From Sternotherus odoratus (Eukaryota; Chordata; Testudines; Kinosternidae): DNA of 64,000 nucleotides. The stretch spans positions 87,278,390 through 87,342,389 of the forward strand of contig JAVMKO010000003.1 of the NCBI GenBank assembly GCA_032164245.1, written 5' to 3'. The translations under genes were made by a program, and so were the position numbers. Positions 12,652 through 24,204 of the stretch are shown here, one piece after another (the stretch's first letter is position 1; each line of letters opens with the position of its first letter). Below the pieces are notes generated by a model. It saw only the letters and a list, made by a program, of their open reading frames with translations, was not told where the DNA came from and ran no database searches.

Positions 12652-14436
12652 TTCAGACATAATTTAATGTAACATGAGACTGTATTTTTTAAAAAGATAC
12701 ACAAACATTTAATAAACAATATATAAAATCATATACATCCAGCAGCATATTTCAATTGCAGAACAAAACAAGGGAACTAAGTTAAGTCTGGGTAGGCAGA
12801 AGTGAAGTGCAGTGATAGTGAATGGTGAAGGATTTATATGGAAGTGGAGACCCTATGCATTGTGTCCAAACATTGGGGTTTTAAAAGATGCATTTTTTAA
12901 AGGGAAGTGTAATCAACTGTTAGATATTAGCTAGACTCCAATGAAACACTACATTTTTAACCTGTTTTTAACCATTTATTTTTTAATAAAATATGGTATT
13001 TCAGGACACTTTACATTTAAATGTGATTCAAGGTAACTATATTTTTAAGAGAAGACAAGATAAGTGAGATCTTTTATTGGACCAATTTCTGGTGATGGAA
13101 TGGACAAATAGATTTTAAGAACAATTGAAAACAATGGCAATATAATGTCTCTTTAGTTAATTTTTAAAGCTGAACTAAATTGGCATTATGAATTAAAAGC
13201 AGAGGAAATAGTAACTGGACCATATTTGATTGCCTGGTATAGCTCTGTTATGCATTCTATTTGGCATCTCTAGTACAGTATTTGATTTGCTCATCCCGAA
13301 ACAGTAATAATCATTATACTGATGCTTACATCACTTCATATGTCTGATTTTTGTTATGTACAGAAATTTGTGTAAGACAAAACAAAGACCTTACATGAAA
13401 TAGTGATTTCACTGAAGTCAATGCCACTGAGTTTGGTGGGCCGGGATTTGACCGGTTTCATTTAGTGAAGTGAATGCCATCTCTAAATAACTCAAGTTGA
13501 GTATATAGCTGTGTAAACCACAGGCTACATCTTCATTTTATACCGAGCAAAATATATGAGAAAAACGTGATTACATCAAGCAATACCTGTTTATAAATCG
13601 CTAACCAAGTGGGCTTATTTCCTCTCTTTATCAAATGTTTTGTCATTTTAACAGACTGCACGACTGAACACAGACTTGGTAGTTTGTTTAAATTAGTTCT
13701 AAAACTGAGTTCCTTCATCAGACAAGTTGTTGTTCAAGTCTTTGGAGTAAAGTCCTTCGCTCTGGATATACTTTCTATTTTTTCTCTTCCATCACCAAAG
13801 ATCCACATTGTTTTGAAAATGCTTCAACCTCATGACTCTTACTGTGTCATTGCTCAGTTCTGTGGGCCCACTTTCTAATAACTCGCTTTCAGACTTATCT
13901 CCAGTGAGCTTAAGTATTATTATTAAAAAAATAAGCTTTAGTTATTTTAAACTGCTGTGTTGTCATTGGTGCTGGGTAAAATTTGTGTCATATTGTGGCA
14001 TGTCAGCGATGCATGAAGTGACACACATGTATTGTATATTTCTAGGACTTGTCTTCACTGCATACATTCTTAGTTTGAGTTTTAACTCTAGGTTTGTCCC
14101 TAACTCACATCCCATCCACACACACAGATATATAGCTCAATTTAACATCTAGTCAGGTCCTTTATACTAGAGCTGGCTGACTTGGGAGGGTTGGGTGGGA
14201 AAAAGCTTGAATGCTGCTGTAGCTTGAGCTAGTAATGCAGTGGGGATGCAGCAGTTTAAATTACAACAACTGGTCAAATGCTAATCCAATCAGTCTGCTA
14301 ATCCAATTACACCATGTAGCTCCTCTGTTGTTTTGCAGTGTCCTTACTCTCATTCCACTCTCACTTGAGTTACTTCAGGTGAAGTAATTCAAGTGTTTTT
14401 ATCAAGCTCACTGTTACAGTGAAAACAAACTCTTAG
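12652..14436. other. Gene-free stretch with a short repeat scrap
   Basis: About 13048-13110 contains GAGATCTTTTATTGGACCAA, the tail of a common turtle Penelope-like or SINE-like repeat that recurs at 61473. The rest looks like unique intronic DNA. Confidence 0.4.
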
Positions 14437-14539
14437 GTCTGGTCTACACTTTCAATTAGACCAATCTAGTTATGCAACTGGACTGCGAAACATTTCATGC
14501 CCTGTATGACGTAGTTAGTTCAACCGAACTCCTATTATA
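14437..14539. mobile_element. Partial Harbinger-type MITE
   Basis: The segment starts GGTCTGGTCTACACTTT, close to the terminus GGCCTGGTCTACACTA of the complete element at 39632. The other terminus is not visible before the next element begins at 14540. Confidence 0.4.
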
Positions 14540-14895
14540 GGGCTGGTCTTCACTAGGGGGGGAGATCGGCTATAGATACGCAACTTCAGCTACATTAAAA
14601 ACATAGCTGAAGTTGGTGTATCTATAGCCGACTTACCTGCAATCCTCACGGCGGTGGCAGGCGGCGGCGCGCTCCCCTGTCGACTCTAGGGTGACCAGAC
14701 ACCAAGTGTGAAAAATCGGGACAGGGTGTGGGGGGTAATAGGAGCCAATATAAGAGAGAGACCCAAAAATCGGGACTGTCCCTATAAAATCGGGACATCT
14801 GGTCACCCTAGTCGACTCCAGCTCACGGCTTTTGGTGAGCTGGAGTTCCGGAATTGACAGGGGCGCTGCTGGCAATTGATTTATCGCGTCTTGAC
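14540..14895 (-). mobile_element. Truncated Harbinger-type MITE carrying a nested hAT
   Basis: The left end GGGCTGGTCTTCACT matches one terminus of the complete copy at 28607-28890, in reverse orientation. Similarity to the reverse complement of that copy runs through GTCGACTCCAGCTCACG and TTTATCGCGTCTTGAC, then stops at the point where the complete copy forms a hairpin. A Penelope-like tail follows immediately. A 124-bp hAT MITE interrupts the element at 14687. No transposase is present. Confidence 0.75.
14687..14810. mobile_element. hAT MITE nested in the Harbinger MITE
   Basis: The ends are perfect inverted repeats, TAGGGTGACCAGA and TCTGGTCACCCTA. The 8-bp direct repeat GTCGACTC flanks it at 14679-14686 and 14811-14818, the hallmark of hAT insertion. 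The uninterrupted relative at 28607 has GTCGACTC once at the matching site. The interior contains AAAATCGGGAC blocks in both orientations. Confidence 0.88.
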
Positions 14896-15030
14896 TTCGT
14901 CGGATGCAAGCAGTGGAAGTGTCCAGAGGCAGGAAGCTCATGCTTCAAAACTTTATAGTTAGTCTTTAAGGTGCCACAGGACTTTGTTACCTCTGCTATT
15001 CCAGACTAACACGGCTACCTCTCTGATTCT
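14893..15030. mobile_element. Penelope-like terminal fragment, inverted arrangement
   Basis: A short sense tail, ACTTCGTCGGATGCAAGCAG, is followed at about 14956-15027 by an antisense head/middle piece (AGTCTTTAAGGTGCCACAGG, then GACTAACACGGCTACCTCTC). The same words occur in the fragments at 27249, 36653 and 37128. The inverted join is typical of Penelope-like insertions. A SINE identity cannot be excluded. Confidence 0.55.
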
Positions 15031-15034
15031 ATAT

Positions 15035-15036
15035 TA

Positions 15037-15068
<32 letters not shown>

Positions 15069-15105
15069 TGAATGTATGTATGTGTGTGTGTGTATATGTA
15101 TACTT
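15035..15105. repeat. TG/TATG microsatellite
   Basis: A (TG)n run of about 14 units is followed by TATG/TGTA variants and a second TG run. It directly follows the Penelope-like fragment. Confidence 0.95.
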
Positions 15106-16505
15106 TTTTTTAACAAACACATCTTACAGATCTAACAAATCTGGAGAAGCAGAGGACTAATGCCAGAAGAAAGCACTGATACTCAATTGTCTTTTTGATT
15201 TAAGAATGATTCAGGCCAGTGCAGAAATAGAGAAGCCACATGAAAGGTGTTTTGGATCAAAGCTCCTAGTGACCTGGCTTATATAGACCAGGTAAAAGTT
15301 ATTGACAAACCAATAGTTCCTTAGTCACTCCATCAGGAGCTCGGAATCACGCCAGTTGCTCAATGAATCTCTGTGAGGAACAACTAAGGAGATGACCCGT
15401 GGTTTTTTTTTTTCATCTGTATTGTCTCTTACTAGTGTGCTGCACCCAGTCCCTTTGCAGACAGGCTCTAATAGAAGACTGTGGACTAAAGTACATTTAA
15501 CAATTCATACTGCTTCTTGTACAAGAACACCCCATTTATGGGCCATTTAATTCAGTACTCCCAAAGCTAACATCTGACAGGCTTGCTGGAAGTGAATTGT
15601 AATGTAGTCTCTCTGCTCGATTGATATCTAAGTCCATGTTAAGCATCTCAAGGATTCTTCAGTTTAATTGAGCTCTCTTTATATATATCTATAAAAACCA
15701 TCAGAGGCTGATTATAAAGATTCAGAAATAGGATCTTTAATTAATGTTTCAGAGTGTAGACACTTGCCTATGACATTAATTGCAAGGTTTGCTGATAGAA
15801 AGCACAGAAAGTATACAATATACTAATGAACCCTGTTTCACACAGAATAAATATCCATTACTTGAACAGCTGTCTAAATGGTGGAATACCAAATAAGTAG
15901 ACATCACTTGTGGGCCCGGGACATTTAACTAGAACACTGAAAATAGTTTTCCTGGCTTTGAACTCTTCTTTCATGTTCATGCTGTGGTTATGCTACATGT
16001 TCTGACATATCTCTTCATTATCTGCCAGTTCCACAACTGGAATATGAATACAGTGGTATCAGTTATCCCCACACACTGGGAAGAAAAACAGCAATAACAT
16101 AAAAGCTTACCTTGGTTTTCTGTTACTTATGTGGAGTGCTTGGAAACTAGACGTATGTCAGAACTTGTCAGCATAGCATCCAGAAAGCGAGAGGCACCAG
16201 GATAAAAAATGCTGGATTATGAGAGTGACGTCCGCCGACATTCTGAAAAAAGACCCTTTACCTAATACAAAAAAGCCAAGCCATTTTCTGTAAAGTACAA
16301 TTTGTGCCTTAATAATACTATGCACCTGCCAAGTGAGATTACTCATTATAGTGTAGGTCTGAGATAGCGCTCTTTGCTGGACATATCTGTTGGGTGCTCC
16401 TGATTATCAGTCATTTCCAGTTAGTGCATTTGTGCTCAATAGGAAACACACACAGCCTTCCCCAAAATTTACAAAAGAAGCTAAAGTATAATGAGGACAG
16501 GTCTC
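15106..16505. other. Gene-free stretch
   Basis: AT-rich sequence. I see no exon or recognisable element. Confidence 0.35.
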
Positions 16506-17836
16506 TGTGACAGAATGCACCCCTGTATTCACTCCCTACAAGGGATGTAAAATGTTAACTAGTTAACTGGTAAGCATTAGGCTTACTAGTTAACCGACAT
16601 TAACCATTAACCTCCTGCTGCGCTGGCTGGACCCTAGCCCCAGTTTTGCCATTTGTACCCCGGCCCTGCCAGACAGACCCCGGTCATGACACACCATGTC
16701 CCAGCCGTGCTGGCCAGACCCCGGACTCCAGCTGCGCCACGCTGGACCCCAGCCACACTCTCCGGACCCTGGACCTTGGCTGCACCACACCAATCCCCAG
16801 TCGTGCTGGCCGGCCAACTGGCCCCGGCCCCAACCAGCTGGCCAGCCAGCCGTCCACAACTAGCAGGGAGAGCAACCCCAGCTCCTCTCCCTTTAATCAG
16901 TTAACCATTTAAATGATAGACAAGCTGACACCTCTAGCCAGGTGTCACCAAAGCTGATGGGCAATCACCTATCAAGTGGCCATCCTTTGGCAAGGAAGGG
17001 GGGCAGGAACAAACAGATCTGCATCTTAGCAAAACAACAGCATGTCATCTCTTTCGCTACAGTGGAAATGAACTTTATGTAGGGGTAACCCTCAGAAAAA
17101 TGCATTTCACAGGGTGATTGAAATATAAAAGCGAGGGGCAAGAACACACCAAGTTCTCTCTGCCTATCCATCTCTCTTTCTTTCACCTAAGGCAACAAAA
17201 TAAACACCCATTGGATTGTGGAAGCAGATTCTGACCTGGGAATTTGGTCAGCAATGTTACTGGGAACATGTGGTAAGGGACTTAATTTTGAACCAAATCT
17301 AGTTAGTTATGTTTTAGTACTAGAAAATGTTATCTTTATTTCTCTTGTAACCATTTCTGACTTTAATGCCTTATAATACTACTCACTGAAAACTTATCTC
17401 CTCGTAGTTAAATAAACTAGTTTTATTCTTTAATCAAAACTAATTCAGTGTTTTGGTTCAACTGGGCTGTGGGGTAACTCCATTTAAAGTATCAGACTGT
17501 TGAATATTGATTCCCTTAGAGAGACAACAGACCTAAAATCTCTGAACTGTCCAAGACACTGCAGAAAACACTTTTTGGGAAAATTTGGGACTGGGTCTGG
17601 GTTTGGGTCACCCTGCAAGTGGTAACCAAGGCTGGTGAAAGCCAGAGTGTGACTGGAGTATGCTGGCAGGAAACAGCTATACACAAACACTCAGAGTGTG
17701 ACCTGCATGCTGTTTGACTGTTTGTGAGAAGCCCAGGTTGGAAACTACAGCAGCAAAGCATTGTGAGGCACCCCAGGTTGTAGGGCAAAGGTGACACACT
17801 GCCTCACTGGTCTGGATTACACCCTGGAATGTCATA
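16506..17836 (+). mobile_element. LTR-like solo element, copy 1
   Basis: It starts TGTGACAGAATGCACCCCTG and ends GGAATGTCATA, like copy 2 at 26997-28303. A near-match 5-bp repeat flanks it (GTCTC at 16501, ATCTC at 17837). The two copies align over their 3' two thirds, sharing CATCTCTTTCGCTAC-like, TAATCAAAACTAATTC-like and GTGAGGCACCCCA blocks. AATAAA-type motifs occur internally. There is no ORF or inner retroviral region, so it is best read as a solo LTR of unknown class. The 5' part is interrupted by another element and also lacks a segment present in copy 2. An unusual DNA transposon remains possible. Confidence 0.55.
16546..16936. mobile_element. hAT-like MITE nested in the LTR-like element
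   Basis: Outer ends AGGGATGTAAAATG and, reverse-complemented, AGAGGTGTCAGC form a weak inverted repeat. Just inside them are TTAACTAGTTAACTGG and AATCAGTTAACCATTTAA. The middle (16615-16880) is GC-rich, with repeated CCAGCCGTGCTGG / GACCCCGG blocks that keep several false frames open. It interrupts sequence that is continuous in the other LTR-like copy. A clean 8-bp duplication was not found, so the superfamily is uncertain. Confidence 0.5.
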
Positions 17837-20800
17837 ATCTCTCATAAAATGCACTTCATTGCTTAATGTCAGTTGAATGTTCCTAGATCTGATCCTTATT
17901 GAAAAGAAGTATTATTACAAGTTAAAAGTTTGTATTAAGTTAAACTCTCCGGGTCAAATCATTTTGTGCAAGCCACCTATCACTGCCCACATGGGAACCT
18001 AACTCATTCTGGCAGGAAATAGGGATGAAGGAAAGGAATGTGGACACCAAGGGAAAGAAAGGAAGGGAGAAGCAAAGAGACTAGAATGAAAGAGATGTCC
18101 AGGAGGAATGGCTGACTATGATGGAAAGACAGGCAGGGGCGGTGCATCTGATTGGGGGAACAGGGACAGATCGCAAAACAAAAAGCAGATGTTGCTCCAG
18201 CTTGTGACAAAAAATAAATAAATGAAAGACAAGGAGAGCTAATGAAAATGGGAGCAGAATAGACAACAGGAAGAGAGAGAGACAAAATGGTGAAAGAGGA
18301 ACTGAGAGCAGGGGGAGAACTATAGAAGAAAAAAAGGAAAGAGGAAGAAAAGGAAAATATGTTTGTTTTGTGAGACTTACTTTGCATTGCGTGCCCTCTG
18401 GGAAACATCCCACAGTTCTGTTAATTACAGGGATGGGGGAGGAAGTTGATGGTGTAATGATGCTGCTAGTGAGACTTGAGCCAACTTGCTGCTGTTACTG
18501 TTGGACATGTAAATATATGAACAGGACAGATGTATTAAATATTTGCATGGTGAAAAGACAGTTTTCCCCCCTGTATATCAAGTCCTGATAACATTTCTCT
18601 TAATGTTAATACAAGATCTGTATCTGCATAAACTATATCTGTGTGGTATCGGTAGACTGATGTCAGTATCTCTCTGCATCCGTTGCTTTTTGTCTGTATC
18701 ATTAACTAGCAGTGTGATACATGATATCAGCTTCCTGGCTAACTCTCAGAATATCTTAAACTCTCAGAACTCTTAAAAGAAGCTAGTTTAGAGTAAGACC
18801 TATTTGTGCATATTGGCTGCAACTCATGGTTTGTGCAGCATGTTAACATAGTCAACTAAGATGCTTGCTAGAGGTCACTATTATGATGGAAACTGACTAC
18901 TTTGTGACACCAGAAATAAGGAATTCTTGTTCCAGAATTTGTAGTCTTCCTGTATTCAGTTTATTGGTTTAGCATTCAGATATATGTTGTTGAGCTTGCT
19001 GTTTTTTTAAAACGTTGAAAGCCATGTTTTCAGAAAATTGCACATGCCAACATTTTCACAAGCATGATCATACACACAAGTGACCATGACCAGTTAAAAA
19101 CTCCTTCCCTCTTTGGGTTCTATGCTGAGCACAGCTTGTCTGGAACCAGGGATTTGGTCCTAAAAGTTGGTTGCGATTTTTAAAACCAGTACTACCACAG
19201 GACAGCATAGAAACCGGTTTACAATCTAATAGTACACTTCCATAATTCTGATAATACATGGTCAAATGCAGAAGGCTTGGGAATGTTGATTTTAATTTTT
19301 AATGTTTATTTAAAACATAATTAACATAGCTGACTACATAATCTTTTGTGACCACATGCAGTTCTTTTGTCATGGTTAAACTGGGTAGTAGTTTATTTAG
19401 CAGGTGCATTTTTGTGGTGTTAGTTCACATGTTATCTTCTTGTAATTCTCGGGATATAAATATAAAATACTGTATAAAGGTAAAATGACTGTACCGTCCT
19501 GTATGTAACTATAGATAAGAATCTATTCTCCCTCCTCAGCTAAAATAACAAACTTATTCTCTGTGTCCTCTGACATCAGAGATTTCTAGGACTCTTTTAT
19601 ATTCATATTTCAAGTATTCCTCCATTTCCAGAGAACATAAGCAGACAATAGGATCAAAATTGAAAATGATACACTATTATGACTAATAATAGCTTGTATT
19701 CAGATAGTGCCTTTCACCGCAAGAGGAATAATACAGTATATTGCAATGGAAAATTTAAATGTAGTTTTTCTTGGGTTGGAGAGGAAATGGCATCTACTGT
19801 GTGTAATGTACAACAGCCTGCTTTAATGAGTTTGTAAAATAATTGGAGAATAAGTGATTATTTGAGAATTTGACAGCGATAGAGAAAATATTCTAAAAAC
19901 ACCCCAGAAGCAAATCACTTTGGATTTAGTCATTACTAAAAAGCTTGTATTTTTACCAGTTCATACAAGCACAGAGAATGATAGAACTATCCTTATAGAA
20001 AAGTAGTGCATGTGGTATACATTCAGTTAATAGTATTTCAGGTATACTTTTATATAGCTAGAGAACAAAATATATTTATGGTTAACTTTTTTGCAGTCTT
20101 AGCAATAGGCAGTGTTGTGTATGCTAGAGCTCATCAGCTGACCCCCCATTAGCATGTAATCAGGTAAGAATAAATGTATGCATGCTATAAAAGTATAGTT
20201 GTGCTATATTGTACTCATTGTATTGAACCCTGCTTAGTAAGCTAAAACCTGACTGCCAGTATTCACACATGTGGCAATGACAAAATCAGACCACAAATAT
20301 TTTGCAGCATTCCATGGTATCTCATTTATTTGTTTAATTTGCTGCTATAGCAACTAGATTCCACCCTGTCAGGGTTGTGGTGGTAGTGTTTTTTTTTCCA
20401 CAGACCTATGATCTACTAGGTTTAAGTTTGGCAGACAGTATTTCCTTCAATTGAAGACAGATGCACCAACTCAGTGACCAGATTTTTACCTATTTATCAT
20501 TGCTGGAACAAGCCATTATTTCACACAAAAACAATATCAGAAATCATTTTCTGTCGTTGTCTTTGTAATAAATAATCACTTTTAAAAAGTTCCTTTTTTT
20601 GCCTTTTTAGTTTTCTAATTACTCTCTTTTCATGTGCAGATGTACTTGAAAACAGGCAACATTTCTGCAGAAAAACTCTAGAAAATGATTAATACATGGA
20701 ACTAGTGCCACAGCAGTAATGCTGCATACTTGCTGATCTGCAGAAATCAAGGATTCGGGAGTAACCTTGAGACATAGTCTTGCCTACGGTGACTGTGAGC

Positions 20801-21477
20801 ATCAGCTGTGACGTATCTTTGGTCCAGGGGCTCCATTTGCCCCCCATAACCCAATCACACCCTCTAAAATATAAGTAATAACTCCCATTTGCATTTCTAC
20901 TATCCTATAGGAGGGGAGGGGATTGGCACAAGGGAGAGGAAGGTACCAACACCACCTTCTGGACAGTTCAAAAAGTGGTATCAGGAATGGCTTTGGCAGA
21001 CGCTGTGTGCCTGTCTTTTAGAATGACCATTTTAGCCCCTGGTGCAATGCAATGAGTGAGGAAATAAGAAAAATGGCAAAAGGCAAACCAGAAGCTGATA
21101 CCTTATCCTATTCTTATTACAACTACTACTTACTCTATCACTTGTATAAGGTATTTTTGTTCAGAACAAATGATGCAAGGAGTTTAATTGATATTATTTA
21201 AATCCACAGAGCTAGCAGCCCAGCTAGCATGAGGGAACAAGGATACAGCCTGACTAGAGAAGGGAGAAGAATTGAATGCTGGTGGTGCAAAATCTGTTTC
21301 AAATCCATCCCCTCCAACAGCACAAAGTCTCCTAGCAAGACTCCTTTCTGCAGGGAAAGAAGCAAAGGCTCATATCCATGCACAGCATAGCACAACTATC
21401 TGGGAACGTTCTGGTGTTCTTTTATTTTCACTTTGCTTCCGACAATGAAAAAGCATGATGTAGCTATTAAAGGACAG
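17837..21477. other. Gene-free stretch
   Basis: About 18010-18360 is strongly purine-biased on the plus strand, which explains the overlapping minus-strand frames there (134 and 110 codons, Ser/Phe/Leu-rich, no domain). The rest is AT-rich intronic-looking DNA without recognisable exons. Confidence 0.4.
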
Positions 21478-21745
21478 GACTGAGCTCCAGGAGGCCTTGG
21501 ATCTATTCTTGAGTCTGCCACTGAATTACTGGGTGATCTTGGAAAAGTTTTATTGGGCTTGAACCTGATGGGTGCTGAGCACCCTGAACTCCCATTGAAG
21601 TCAGTGGGAGTTGAGACTGCTCAGCATTTTGCAGGATCAAACCCTTAAACATTTTTCGCCTTAGCTTGTCTGCCTGCGAAATGGAGATAATAATGCTGTC
21701 ATACCTACATAATAGGGGTGCTGTGAGTCTGAATTAATGTGTGTA
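21478..21745 (+). repeat. MIR-type SINE
   Basis: The order of words is that of a MIR: GAGTCTGCCACTGAATTACT, GGGTGATCTTGGAAAAGTTT, then, after an inserted or diverged segment at 21560-21645, CTGCGAAATGGAGATAATAA and ATAGGGGTGCTGTGAGTC. The middle segment (CCATTGAAGTCAGTGGGAG) looks like a different repeat. Confidence 0.65.
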
Positions 21746-21935
21746 ACAATGTCAGATGAAACCTGATTTAAAAGTAAATAGTATTGCTATTTTTGTAATG
21801 TGTGTCAAATACTGGTCACAAATTGTGGCAGGGTACCAGAACTGATGAACTAATGGTGTGATCCAGTCTCCTGTAGGGTATACCTTAAAATGATAAAATT
21901 AACCATGGATTTTATACTAAGGTTAGCATTGCCAA

Positions 21936-22995
21936 TCTATATATATAAAAGTCAAATGGTGTATGTATGTATGTATGTAAGCTTACTCCTTCCACACCGT
22001 TTGAGCTAGAGACTTGAAATTTGGTACAGTTAGAGGTCTTGGGGTCCTAATGACCGTAAGGGTCGAAAATTTTTCAAATCTCACCTCTGACGCCCCCCAG
22101 GGGTGAAATTCTTTAAAGGCCAATCACATCAGCTCGGCAGCTGCTGTTCTCTGTGACATAGTTCTGATGTCATAATACCCCCTCCAACAGACACCGCACT
22201 CGCTCAGCTCTCCGCCCCTCCCCCCTCCAACGGAACCCCGGAATCCCTCAGCTCTGTGCCCCCTGCCCACCTCCGACGGACCCCGGAATCCCTCAGCTCT
22301 CTGCCCCCTGCCCACCTCCGACGGACCCGAGTTGGGTTTGGTCGGAGGGTAAGTGAGGTGGGGGTGTCGGGTTTGGTCGGGGGGTGAGGTGGGGGTGTCG
22401 GGTTTGGTCGGGGGGGTGAGGTGGGGGTGTCGGCTTTGGTCTGGGGGGGTGGGAAGGTGTCGGGGTGGGTGAGGGGTGAGGGGTGGGGGTCGGGGTTGGT
22501 CAGGGGGTGTTGAGGTTGGTGGGGGGGTGACGGGGTGTTGAGGTTGGTGGGGGGGGTGACGTTGGGGTTGGTGGGGGGGTGACGTGGGGGTGTTGGGTTT
22601 GGTGGGGGGGTGAGGAGGGAGGTAGGGGATGGTCGAGGGGTAAGTGAGGTGTGGGTGTCGGGTTTGTGGTGGTAGGTAGGGGTGTTGGGTTTGGTTGGGG
22701 GGGGGAAATGAGGTGGGTGTGTCAGGTTTGGTCTACGGGGTGTTGGTGTAGGTGTTGGTCAGGGGGTGTTGGGGTTGATAGGGGGAGATGTGGGGGTGTT
22801 GGGTTTGGGGGGGTGAAAATGTGAGTCGGGGTTGGTTGAGGGGTAAGTGAGGTGGGGGTGTCGGGTTTGGTCAGGGGGGTGAGGTAGGGTGTCAGGTTTG
22901 CTCTCTGCCCCCATCCAACAGACCCCACACTCACTCAGCTGTCTGCCCCCTCCCCACCTCCGACTGACCCGAGCAACGCCGGGTATTTTCGCTAG
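21936..22995 (+). mobile_element. Non-autonomous Helitron, copy 2
   Basis: It starts TCTATATATATAAAAGTCAA after an A and ends TATTTTCGCTAG before a T. The hairpin segment CCCGAGCAACGCCGGG sits 8 bases before the CTAG end. The stem can form with one bulged A. The first about 350 bases and the last about 90 match copy 1 in opposite orientation. The middle is a long G-rich minisatellite that copy 1 lacks. No Rep/helicase ORF is present, so mobilisation would have needed an autonomous Helitron elsewhere. Confidence 0.88.
22325..22900 (+). repeat. G-rich minisatellite in the Helitron
   Basis: Irregular tandem units of GGTGAGGTGGGGGTGTCGGG and TTTGGTCGGGGG type run for about 570 bases. Runs of three to nine G recur throughout, which is compatible with many G-quadruplexes on the plus strand. 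The minus-strand frames here encode Pro/Thr-rich repeats and are artefacts. Confidence 0.9.
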
Positions 22996-23419
22996 TATCT
23001 CATAAAATGCTTCAGATTGACCTGGTCCATGTGCACCATGCCAGCAAGCTAGAATGAGTGCAGAATGGGAGTTTTTATTTGAGTGATTCCTCATATCCAT
23101 TCCCACTAGGTGTGCACACGCCACGTGCACTGTCGTTGGAAAGATTTTCCCTAGCAGCACCTGTCAGGTCGACTGTGGAGCCCCCTGGAGTGGCACCTTC
23201 ATGGCGCTCAATATATGACCCTGCCGACCCGGCGCATCCTCAGTGCGTTCTTGCTGCCAGTGACGGTCGTTGGAACTGTGGTGTCTTGCTTAGCAAGCTT
23301 CCTCGTTTTCAGTAGTTTTCAGTTTGGTTTTGTTTACAGTTATTCCTAGCCTCATTAAGTTGAGTTTTAGTGTTTTCGGTTGTTACAGCAGACAGCTGTT
23401 GGGAACTGGGGGGTCTTCC

Positions 23420-23640
23420 CCTTTACCCCAGTCCCAAGGGTTCAAACCCTGCAAGTTCTGCAGCAAGCGCTTGCCAATGGGCAACCCCCACAACACTTGC
23501 TTAAAGTTTCTGGGGGAAGCACACCTAGTGAACAAGTGGAGCATTTATAAAGGGTTTTGCCCCAGAACAGAAAAGGAGGGAGACTTTCACCTCAAGCAGC
23601 TCCGTATGAGGCAGCACTTAGACCGCAACCTACATTGGCG
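23420..23640 (+). pseudogene. DIRS gag N-terminal zinc-finger remnant
   Basis: The frame starting upstream at 23324 encodes FKPCKFCSKRLPMGN, then a Cys and KFLGEAH. This aligns with the zinc-finger start of the gag of the other DIRS copy, FKKCVSCQESMPRSD, then Cys and KCLGETH. The first CxxC pair is kept. The second is damaged: a Cys is replaced by Phe in the CLGE-like motif. The frame stops at 23693-23695, and the usual remaining gag and the RT are absent. Gag would package the element RNA. Confidence 0.6.
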
Positions 23641-23717
23641 CAGCAGGACCTGGCACCGAACTTGTCGGTCTGCAGTACCCCGGTGGCAGTGGTAGAAGTG
23701 GCACCGCAGAAGGATAA

Positions 23718-23783
23718 AATTAATTAAATAATAAATTAATAAAATTAATTAATTAATAATTAATAATAAATTAATAATAAAAG
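23718..23783. repeat. AT-rich TTAATTAA-type simple repeat
   Basis: Alternating ATTAATTAAT/AATAATAAATT units lie inside the deleted DIRS element, at or near the junction where most of gag and RT are missing. Confidence 0.9.
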
Positions 23784-24204
23784 GGAGAGAACCGCGGCAG
23801 CACCGAAACTGGCGGGATTGACTTGGCACTGGTCCCATTCCCCTATGCAGAAGCAGTGCCAGAAGCAGGGGAGGAGTGGATCTCCGACTCCAAGACCCAT
23901 CCCTTTGGATCCAGTCAATGGGGTACATCCCAGCGAGGAGCAACCAGGGACGAAGACTTTGGAGCCGGCACCATCGACTTTAGACCCACAAGAGGGATCG
24001 TTGAGTCCAGTGCAGCTGGACTCCCCAAGCCAGGTCATTGAAGAGGTGGAATTACCATCCACCCAGAATACCTTTGAGGCACAAGAGAGCATCCACCCAG
24101 AATACCTTTGAGACACCATTGCCATGGTGGCACCTCAATGCCTGGTCCTTTGAGCCAACCCTCTGGTACCACAATGTGTGGCAACATCTTGAGGCAAACT
24201 GGCG

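Noticed and set aside
13609..13878. Frame with LTDCTTEHRLGSLF, a faint echo of another AIG1 exon
   Set aside because: Similarity is a few residues only, and no splice sites are in the right phase.
18004..18413. 134- and 110-codon minus-strand frames with hydrophobic Ser/Phe/Leu content
   Set aside because: They follow directly from the purine-rich plus strand and have no other coding evidence.
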